Below, one piece after another: positions 27,455-34,467 of a DNA stretch of 34,467 nucleotides. This stretch comes from Sulfuritalea sp. (GTDB lineage Bacteria; Pseudomonadota; Gammaproteobacteria; Burkholderiales; Rhodocyclaceae). The notes beneath the pieces are model-generated. The model had not been told where the DNA came from. It made no database searches and worked only from the letters and a program-made list of their open reading frames with translations. Within the stretch, counting starts at the first letter, position 1; every line of letters starts with the position of its first letter. The translations under genes were made by a program, and so were the position numbers. The DNA is taken from positions 1 through 34,467 of the forward strand of contig NZ_JAFLDR010000040.1 in NCBI RefSeq assembly GCF_017302275.1, given 5' to 3'.

Positions 27455-27484
27455 GGGCGGGCGGGTCTTCCCGGCCGCCCTTTT
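27455..27484 (+). terminator. rho-independent terminator after lpdA
   Basis: Eleven-base arms (27455-27465 and 27470-27480) with one mismatch and a TCTT loop, followed by TTTT. It ends only six bases before the first possible zapE start. Confidence 0.85.
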
Positions 27485-27489
27485 CATTG

Positions 27490-28638
27490 ATGCCGCACAA
27501 AATCCTCAACGTCCCCAAGGACGGCATGATCGAAGGCTTCAATGCCGCGCTGGCCGCGCGCGGCATCGTTGCCGACCCGGCGCAACTGTTCGCCGCGATG
27601 CGCCTGCAGAAGTTCTACGACGAACTGCTGGCGCTGAAGGCGGCGCGCCGCAGCCGGCTGCGCAAGCTGCTGGTGCGCCCGGAACTGCCGCGTGGCGTCT
27701 GGTTCTGGGGCGGGGTGGGGCGCGGCAAGAGCTTCCTGATGGACTGCTTCTTCGCCGCCGTGCCCTATCAGCGCAAGCGCCGCGTACATTTCCACGCCTT
27801 CATGCGCGAGATCCACGAATCCCTGCGAAAACATCGCAACGAGTCCGATCCGCTGGCGAAGGTCGCCGCGCGCATCGCGCGTGAAACGCGGCTCATGTGC
27901 TTCGACGAATTCCATGTCTCGGACATCGCCGACGCCATGATGCTGGGCCGCCTGATGCAGGCCCTGTTCGACGCCGGTGTGGTGTTTTGCATCACCTCGA
28001 ACTATCCGCCCGACGGCCTCTACCCGAATGGCCTGCAGCGCGAACTGTTCCTGCCCACCATCGCCCTGCTGCGACAGCGCCTGGACGTGATCGAGATCGA
28101 TGCCGGCGTCGACTACCGGCTGCGCGCGCTGGAGCAGGCGCAGGTTTTCCTCATCGGAAACGACGCGGCGGCGTCGACCGCCATCGAGCATACGTTTCGC
28201 CGCTTATCGGGTGGTCCCGGGCACACCGAGCCGATCGAAGTGCTGGGCCGGCAACTGGCGGTGGTGCGTCGCGCGCCCGGCGTGATCTGGTTCGATTTCG
28301 CCCAGCTCTGCGAAGGGCGGCGTTCGCAGAACGACTACCTCTGGCTGGCCAATTGCCATCACACCGTGTTCCTTTCCGGCGTGCCGCGCATGGATGCCGG
28401 CATGGCGAGCGCGGCACGGCGCTTCACCTGGCTGGTCGACGTGCTCTACGACCACCGGGTCAAGCTCATCATCAGCGCCGCCTGCCCGGCCGAGGAGCTT
28501 TACACGCAGGGCACGCAGGCCGGCGAATTCAAACGCACGGTGAGCCGCCTGATCGAAATGCGCGCGCTGGAATACCTCGCCAGCCCCCATCGTCGCGAAG
28601 ACGTCATGGCGCTCGAAAGCGGTGACGGCGGGACTTGA
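27490..28638 (+). CDS. zapE: AFG1-family ATPase, ZapE-like
   Basis: A 382-residue AAA-type ATPase of the AFG1/ZapE family, linked in E. coli to the division ring and in mitochondria to quality control of respiratory proteins. Walker A is GGVGRGKSFLMD (about 74-85) and Walker B is LMCFDEFHVSD. FHAFMREIHESL, a family hallmark, lies between them, and CITSNYPPDGLYPNGLQR follows. The start is uncertain: ATG 27490 lies within the terminator's exit and lacks a ribosome site, while the in-frame ATG 27526 has AAGGA four bases upstream and would remove 12 residues. It follows the sdh/suc operon directionally. Confidence 0.88.
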   Translation: MPHKILNVPKDGMIEGFNAALAARGIVADPAQLFAAMRLQKFYDELLALKAARRSRLRKLLVRPELPRGVWFWGGVGRGKSFLMDCFFAAVPYQRKRRVHFHAFMREIHESLRKHRNESDPLAKVAARIARETRLMCFDEFHVSDIADAMMLGRLMQALFDAGVVFCITSNYPPDGLYPNGLQRELFLPTIALLRQRLDVIEIDAGVDYRLRALEQAQVFLIGNDAAASTAIEHTFRRLSGGPGHTEPIEVLGRQLAVVRRAPGVIWFDFAQLCEGRRSQNDYLWLANCHHTVFLSGVPRMDAGMASAARRFTWLVDVLYDHRVKLIISAACPAEELYTQGTQAGEFKRTVSRLIEMRALEYLASPHRREDVMALESGDGGT

Positions 28639-28665
28639 TTTCTTCCCCTCGGACTCGGTTAGAAT
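28635..28665 (+). promoter_or_regulatory. weak candidate promoter before the peroxiredoxin gene
   Basis: TTGATT (28635-28640) and TAGAAT (28660-28665) are separated by 19 bp, longer than ideal. They lie in the short gap between the zapE stop and the peroxiredoxin start at 28696. The hexamers are good but the spacing is poor, so this is tentative. Confidence 0.3.
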
Positions 28666-28695
28666 GAATCGAGTTCGCCGCAGGAGGAGGACCAC

Positions 28696-29190
28696 GTGCT
28701 GCACGAAGGAGAAAAGGCGCCGGAGTTTTCATTGCCCGACGCAGACATGGAGTGGTTCGACTTTGCCTCGCTGCGAGGCCGTCAGAACGCCGTGTTGTTT
28801 TTCTATCCGCGCGACGGCACGCCCTACTGCACCCTCGAGGCCGCCGACTTCTCCGACCACGAAAACGAATTCGCCCGGCACGATTGCGTGATCCTCGGCG
28901 TCTCGCGCGACGACTGCCTGTCGCACGCGGATTTTCGCGACAAGCACGGCCTCTCGGTGCGCCTGCTGTCCGACGAAGAAGGCGAAGTCTGCCGCAAGTT
29001 CGGCGTCTCCCAGTTTCGCGAGAAGGACGGCCACAGGAAGCTCTGCGTAATACGCTCGACGTTCATCGTCGACAAGGAAGGCATTGTTCGTCACGCCCTC
29101 TACGATGTGCAACCGAAAGGGCATGCCGCCGAGGTCTATCAACTAGTAAAAGGCCTCAACGGCAAAGGAAGGCACCATGCTCATCGCTAG
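28696..29190 (+). CDS. bcp: Bcp/PrxQ-type peroxiredoxin, resolving Cys absent
   Basis: A 164-residue thiol peroxidase reducing H2O2 and organic peroxides. The active site is FFYPRDGTPYCTLEAADF with peroxidatic Cys45 and Thr42. The conserved Arg is in RSTFIVDKEG. The usual resolving Cys five residues on (position 50 in E. coli Bcp) is Ala, so the protein should act as a one-Cys enzyme or use another of its cysteines (DDCLSH, EVCRKF, KLCVI). The start GTG 28696 sits behind AGGAGGAGG, a strong ribosome site. It overlaps the next gene by 14 bp. Confidence 0.9.
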   Translation: MLHEGEKAPEFSLPDADMEWFDFASLRGRQNAVLFFYPRDGTPYCTLEAADFSDHENEFARHDCVILGVSRDDCLSHADFRDKHGLSVRLLSDEEGEVCRKFGVSQFREKDGHRKLCVIRSTFIVDKEGIVRHALYDVQPKGHAAEVYQLVKGLNGKGRHHAHR

Positions 29191-29659
29191 GAACACCGTC
29201 GTCACCCTCGACTACAGCGTGGCCGACCTCGACGGCGCGTCGATCGACGAGGGCGCCAATCCGCTGGTTTACCTTCACGGCGGCTACGGCGGCATCTTCG
29301 ACCGCATCGAGGAGGAACTGCAAGGCAAGGCCGTCGGCGACGCGCTGGAAGTCCGGCTGGAACCCGAGGATGCCTTCGGTGAGTACGACGCCGAACTGGT
29401 CGCCGTCGAATCGCGCCAGCTGTTCCCCGACAACATCGAAGTCGGCATGCAGTTCGAGCGCGGCGCCGAGGACGGTGAAAGCGAGGACGGCCTGTTCACC
29501 ATCACCGATATCGCCGAGGACAAGGTGGTGGTCGACGGCAACCATCCGCTGGCCGGCATTGCGCTGGTGTTCTCCTGCACCGTCACCGGAGTGCGCGCCG
29601 CCACCGACGAGGAAGTCACCCACGGCCATGTGCACGGTGAGCACGGCCATCATCACTGA
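29177..29659 (+). CDS. FKBP-type peptidyl-prolyl isomerase, SlyD-like
   Basis: A 160-residue cis-trans prolyl isomerase and chaperone. The SlyD pattern is clear: VTLDYSVADLDG, PLVYLHGGYGGIFDRIEEEL, and EPEDAFGEYDAELV leading into the inserted flap domain. DGNHPLAGIALVF ends the FKBP fold. The C-terminal tail HGHVHGEHGHHH is a metal-binding His-rich segment, as in SlyD, which handles nickel in E. coli. The start ATG 29177 follows AAGGAAGG and overlaps the peroxiredoxin end by 14 bp, so the two are coupled. SlpA or a general SlyD paralogue is possible. Confidence 0.92.
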   Translation: MLIARNTVVTLDYSVADLDGASIDEGANPLVYLHGGYGGIFDRIEEELQGKAVGDALEVRLEPEDAFGEYDAELVAVESRQLFPDNIEVGMQFERGAEDGESEDGLFTITDIAEDKVVVDGNHPLAGIALVFSCTVTGVRAATDEEVTHGHVHGEHGHHH

Positions 29660-29683
29660 GCACGACCGCCGCGCTACAAGAAT

Positions 29684-29707
29684 GGGGGCCGCGCGGCCCC
29701 CGTTTCA
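29684..29707 (+). terminator. probable terminator after the slyD-like gene
   Basis: A seven-base GC stem GGGGGCC-GCGC-GGCCCCC (29684-29701) is followed by GTTTCATTT, an imperfect T-rich tail. It lies 25 bp after the stop. Confidence 0.6.
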
Positions 29708-29728
29708 TTTCGGTGCGGGGTTTCCCCG

Positions 29729-30277
29729 ATGACGTCGCCCGACGCTGCCATCCCGGCCGTAAAGTGGCCCAACGTACCCGCCTGCTATGGCTGGCTTTCG
29801 CTCGACCGGCGCGGCAACTGGCGGCTCAAGGGCGAGGTCGTGCGCCACGCCGGCCTGATCGCCTTCATCAACCGCAACTACGTCGCCGATGAAAGTGGCA
29901 ACCGGGTCTTCCACAACGGGCCGCAGAAGGTCTACGTCGACCTCGATTACGCGCCCCTGGTGCTGCGCCTCGGTATCGATGGAGAGCTGACGGCGCATAC
30001 CGGAATGCCCGCGGGTGAAGCCAGCGCGGCATTCATCGATGAGGAAGGCAATGCCTTGCTGCTGGTGGCGGCCGGCATCGGACTGCTCGACGACCGCGAC
30101 CTGCCGGCCTTCCTCGCCACCTGTCGTGATGCAAACGGAATTACGGCGAGCGACGCCGCCCTGATCGAGTCCATGCAGGGCGGAAGCGGCCTGTGGTGGC
30201 GCGGCCTGCCGCTGCAGCCCATCCGCCGCGACGACCTGCCGCGGCGCTTCGGTTTCCGGCCCGACCCGGCGGCCTGA
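29729..30277 (+). CDS. conserved hypothetical protein (DUF2946/2944-type)
   Basis: A 182-residue soluble protein with the conserved opening VPACYGWLSLDRRGNWRLKG, then HAGLIAFINRNYVADE, VFHNGPQKVYVDLDY and a C-terminal GLWWRGLPLQPI. I remember this pattern from a proteobacterial family of unknown function; the DUF number (2946 or 2944) is from memory and uncertain. No signal peptide, membrane span or catalytic motif is apparent. The start ATG 29729 has a weak GCGGGG upstream. It converges with a leftward lipoprotein gene 12 bp away. Confidence 0.75.
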   Translation: MTSPDAAIPAVKWPNVPACYGWLSLDRRGNWRLKGEVVRHAGLIAFINRNYVADESGNRVFHNGPQKVYVDLDYAPLVLRLGIDGELTAHTGMPAGEASAAFIDEEGNALLLVAAGIGLLDDRDLPAFLATCRDANGITASDAALIESMQGGSGLWWRGLPLQPIRRDDLPRRFGFRPDPAA

Positions 30278-30289
30278 TCGCCCGCGCCC

Positions 30290-30811
30290 TCAGGCGCAGG
30301 AGCCGTCGCGCCGATCGGCCAGGATCGGCCAGAGGTGCACCCAGGCTTCGCCGGTGCACATCTTCTGGCATTGCTGGAACGCGACGGTCACCCGCTCGCC
30401 CTGTTCCCAGACGCGCACCACGCAGCGATTGCTCAGGTGGCTGAGTTCCACATTGGGCAGTTCGCGTGTCTGGCGAAAATTCTTCAGGTCGAAACGGCAA
30501 CTGCCGCGTTGCGGGATATTCACCGTGGCGGCGAAGGCGCTCACCCGGGCCTCCTCGACCGCGAGCTTCAACTCGCCGTTGTAGCCGGTCTCGTCGCGAA
30601 AACGGCATTCGGCGTGCAGGTTGAGCGCTCGCGTGGGAATCGGGGCCGGTTTCTTCGCCTTGGGGGCGGCCGGCGCCCTGGCCGGGCGCGCAGGCCTGGG
30701 TTCGGGCGGCGGCTGCACGGCCTCGACCGCCGGCGCCTCGGCCACGGGAGGCGGCGTGGTGCAGGCACTCAGCACCATCAGCACGGAAACGCTTGCAAGC
30801 CAATGCCACAT
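30290..30811 (-). CDS. lipoprotein of unknown function
   Basis: A 173-residue protein with a lipoprotein signal: MWHWLASVSVLMVLSAC, lipobox LSAC with Cys17. After it comes a Pro/Ala-rich spacer with basic residues (about 18-58). A compact C-terminal domain follows, with five cysteines (AECRFRD, GSCRFDL, NRCVVRV, FQQCQKMC) and a further Cys near the C-terminal end, suggesting disulfides in the periplasm. The frame stays open further upstream, but ATG 30811 gives the signal sequence at the N-terminus. No family is recognised. It is probably anchored to the outer membrane, since position +2 is Thr rather than Asp. Confidence 0.8.
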   Translation of the reverse strand: MWHWLASVSVLMVLSACTTPPPVAEAPAVEAVQPPPEPRPARPARAPAAPKAKKPAPIPTRALNLHAECRFRDETGYNGELKLAVEEARVSAFAATVNIPQRGSCRFDLKNFRQTRELPNVELSHLSNRCVVRVWEQGERVTVAFQQCQKMCTGEAWVHLWPILADRRDGSCA

Positions 30812-31203
30812 ATCCGGTTCGGGGTTGGCGGACGATGCCGGATTATCGCCGATCCACAGCATGCGTTTGGGATGGAACGGCGGGTGGGAATCAAACTGGA
30901 TGGTGAGCCGTGCAACGCAGTGCACCATTGCCGCTTTGCATCCGTCATCGCCAAAATTTCCGCTTACTTCGCAAATTTCATCGAAATTCTTCAAAAACCT
31001 GTCATTTCTGACAGGTGCTTTTCTCGGCACGAACTGTTAGCTTCCAGTCATACGGCATGGCGAAATACGGTTGTCCTGTTTTAGCGCCTCGGCGTTGCCG
31101 GTCATCGAATTTGCCAGAGGCACAAACCCTGGAGGAGATGCCAGATTGACACCCATGCAAACCTAGCCGCCAGGCTGGCCAATCCAGCCGGGCAGGCGCG
31201 TTC
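30812..31203. other. divergent intergenic region, lipoprotein / secretion ABC gene
   Basis: A 392-bp gene-free stretch. The middle is AT-rich, with inverted repeats AATTTC-ATC-GAAATT (30974-30988) and a perfect hairpin at 30997-31016. On the right, GGAGGAG (31131) is followed by only a four-codon frame ATG CCA GAT TGA (31138-31149). A GGCTGG-CCAAT-CCAGCC hairpin (31173-31189) lies just before the secretion ABC start. No convincing -35/-10 pair was found. Confidence 0.5.
30997..31016. promoter_or_regulatory. perfect hairpin / palindrome
   Basis: ACCTGTCA-TTTC-TGACAGGT, eight-base perfect arms, preceded by A5 and followed by GCTTTT. It could be a bidirectional terminator by shape. It lies upstream of both flanking genes, however, so an operator or a transcript-insulating role fits the position better. 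Confidence 0.4.
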
Positions 31204-33405
<2,202 letters not shown>

Positions 33406-33433
33406 GGACCATGAATCTGACCAAACCCCATTG

Positions 33434-33509
33434 CCGTCATTCCGGCGAACGCCGGAATCCAGTGGGTTGCACCGGCGCTTCCTGGATTCCGGCGTGCGCC
33501 GGAATGACA
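33434..33509. repeat. left pair of inverted palindromic repeats
   Basis: Two 27-bp units in opposite orientation: 33436-33462 and 33482-33508, identical when inverted except for one base. Each is itself a palindrome, ATTCCGGCG-N2-CGCCGGAAT, flanked by GTC on one side and CCAG on the other. A 19-bp spacer separates them. This GTCATTCC...GGAATCCAG type is a well-known dispersed repeat in proteobacteria. Confidence 0.88.
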
Positions 33510-33514
33510 AGAAT

Positions 33515-33802
33515 TCAAACGATCTCGCCGTACAAATCCCGCCAAGTCGGGTTGGTCGCCTCGATCAAGTCCAGCTTCCATGTACGACGCCAGCCCTTGA
33601 GCGCTTTCTCACGCGCAATGGCCGATTCCATCGTCTCGTGCGCCTCGTACCAGACCAGCGTATGAACCCCGAATTTCTTGGTGAAGCCTTCCACGAGATC
33701 GTTCTTGTGTTGCCACACGCGCTGCACAAGATTGGACGTCACTCCGACATACAGCGTGCCGTTTCGTTGGCTGGCGAGGATGTAGACGCTGGGTCGTTTC
33801 AT
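33515..33802 (-). CDS. GIY-YIG family endonuclease, YhbQ-like
   Basis: A 95-residue single-domain nuclease. SVYILASQRNGTLYVGVTSN carries the two short strands of the GIY-YIG signature (YIL and YVG). LVQRVWQHKNDL and FTKKFGVHTLVWYE follow with the catalytic Arg/His region. ESAIAREKALKGWRR holds the metal-binding Glu. ATG 33802 starts the domain exactly; the upstream in-frame extension only translates repeat DNA. It runs opposite to the secretion operon and is tightly flanked by palindromic repeats on both sides. Biological roles of solitary GIY-YIG proteins vary (repair, mobile DNA); here the context suggests association with the repeats. Confidence 0.88.
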   Translation of the reverse strand: MKRPSVYILASQRNGTLYVGVTSNLVQRVWQHKNDLVEGFTKKFGVHTLVWYEAHETMESAIAREKALKGWRRTWKLDLIEATNPTWRDLYGEIV

Positions 33803-33814
33803 TGGGGTAGCGTA

Positions 33815-33939
33815 CTGGATTCCTGCGTGCGGCGGAATGACGGCGCCAACCCCGTCATTCCGGGCAAGCGCAGCGCGACCCGGAATCCAGGAGCGGCGCC
33901 GGATATCGCTCTGGATTCCGGCGTTCGCCGGGATGACGG
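33815..33939. repeat. right cluster of three palindromic repeats
   Basis: Three units of the same family as the left pair: 33815-33841 (inverted orientation, two arm mismatches), 33854-33890 (direct orientation, with a longer loop between ATTCCGGG and CCCGGAAT), and 33911-33937 (inverted). A fragment GCGCCGGAATCAC lies at 33952-33964, just before the HlyD gene. Units alternate in orientation, so neighbours can pair as larger hairpins. Confidence 0.85.
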
Positions 33940-33978
33940 CTGGGGACGCCTGCGCCGGAATCACGGGAGAACGTACTC

Positions 33979-34467
33979 ATGACCCACGCCCTCACCCTCC
34001 GCCTGCAAGCCACGCGCGACCTGCTCAAACGCTACGCCGCCGTCTTCAGCCACGTCTGGAAAATCCGCAGGGAGCTCGACCCGCCGCAGCGCCTGCCGCA
34101 CGAGGCGCAATTCCTCCCGGCCGCGCTCGAACTGCAGGAAACCCCGGTCTCGCCCGCGCCACGCATCGTCGCCTGGCTGCTGATGGCGTTTGCATCGATC
34201 GCGGTGTTGTGGGCCATCTTCGGCCACATCGACGTGGTCGCCACGGCGCAAGGGCGCATCGTGCCCAATGCCGGCAGCAAGCTGATCCAGCCGATCGAGA
34301 CCGCCACCGTCAAGGCCATCCACGTCGTGGACGGCCAGGCCGTCAAGGCCGGCCAGGTGCTGGTCGAACTCGACGCCACCATGGCCCGGGCCGACAGCAC
34401 GCGCACCGCCAACGTCCTCACTACCGCCCGGCTGCAGGCCGCCCGCGCCCGGGCGCTGCTCGCCGGG
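33979..34467 (+). CDS. HlyD-family type I secretion membrane fusion protein, 3' truncated by the window
   Basis: The first 163 residues of the periplasmic adaptor that links the ABC exporter to an outer-membrane channel. After a cytoplasmic N-terminus (1-55), one membrane span (about 56-76, IVAWLLMAFASIAVLWAIFG) leads to the family opening IDVVATAQGRIVPNAGSKLI. QPIETATVKAIHVVDGQAVK and VLVELDAT then form the biotinyl-lipoyl-like hairpin. The coiled coil begins at about residue 135. ATG 33979 has GGGAGAAC upstream, supplied by the end of the repeat module. It is the natural partner of the ABC gene. Confidence 0.92.
   Translation, partial: MTHALTLRLQATRDLLKRYAAVFSHVWKIRRELDPPQRLPHEAQFLPAALELQETPVSPAPRIVAWLLMAFASIAVLWAIFGHIDVVATAQGRIVPNAGSKLIQPIETATVKAIHVVDGQAVKAGQVLVELDATMARADSTRTANVLTTARLQAARARALLAG

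Noticed and set aside
31138-31149. Four-codon frame behind GGAGGAG as a regulatory leader peptide
   Set aside because: Too short to distinguish from chance; kept only as a note on the leader.
33434-33939. CRISPR array
   Set aside because: The repeats are palindromic, alternate in orientation, and have irregular spacing with a gene in the middle; no cas genes are nearby.

Overview
The window is high-GC, gene-dense bacterial chromosome. Its content suggests a betaproteobacterium of the Rhodocyclales type. The reasons are the gene order sdhCDAB-sdhE-gltA-sucA-sucB-lpdA, with mdh, a CoA-ester-lyase-like gene and acnB running the other way from a shared GntR-family regulator, together with several hypothetical families I associate with that group. 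The taxonomic placement is inference; no rRNA or tRNA gene is present.

Layout. (1) 1-3600: the first codons of a possible leftward gene, a palindromic repeat, then a leftward ompR-envZ-truncated hemoglobin operon joined by overlapping stop/start codons. A rightward pair of very small exported-protein genes diverges from it, across a site that resembles an OmpR box. (2) 3600-10900: a signalling island. It has two paralogous single-PAS proteins, decayed sequence between them, a DUF2934-type protein, a three-PAS NarX-type kinase overlapping a NarL-type regulator, two hypothetical genes, and a three-PAS diguanylate cyclase whose start overlaps the second hypothetical gene. (3) 10900-15700 (leftward): mdh, a HpcH/HpaI (CitE-like) lyase and acnB, starting at a very good sigma70 promoter and ending at a terminator. 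(4) 15800-27480 (rightward): gntR, then succinate dehydrogenase with its assembly factor, citrate synthase, and the 2-oxoglutarate dehydrogenase complex (E1, E2, E3). Together with region 3 this covers most of the TCA cycle. (5) 27490-30800: zapE-like ATPase, a Bcp-type peroxiredoxin, a SlyD-like prolyl isomerase, a conserved hypothetical protein and a leftward lipoprotein. (6) 31200-34467: a type I secretion ABC transporter and the start of its HlyD-type adaptor. A reverse-strand GIY-YIG nuclease gene bracketed by inverted palindromic repeats lies between them.

Most distinctive signals: the GIY-YIG gene plus palindromic repeats sitting inside a secretion operon; the twin PAS proteins; two places in the TCA operons where a mini open frame starts in the upstream gene's stop codon and ends in the next gene's start codon (sdhD/sdhA and mdh/lyase); a repeat-like element that seems to have become the N-terminus of EnvZ; and an OmpR-box-like site in front of two tiny exported proteins. 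All readings come from inspection and remembered family features. No database search was run.
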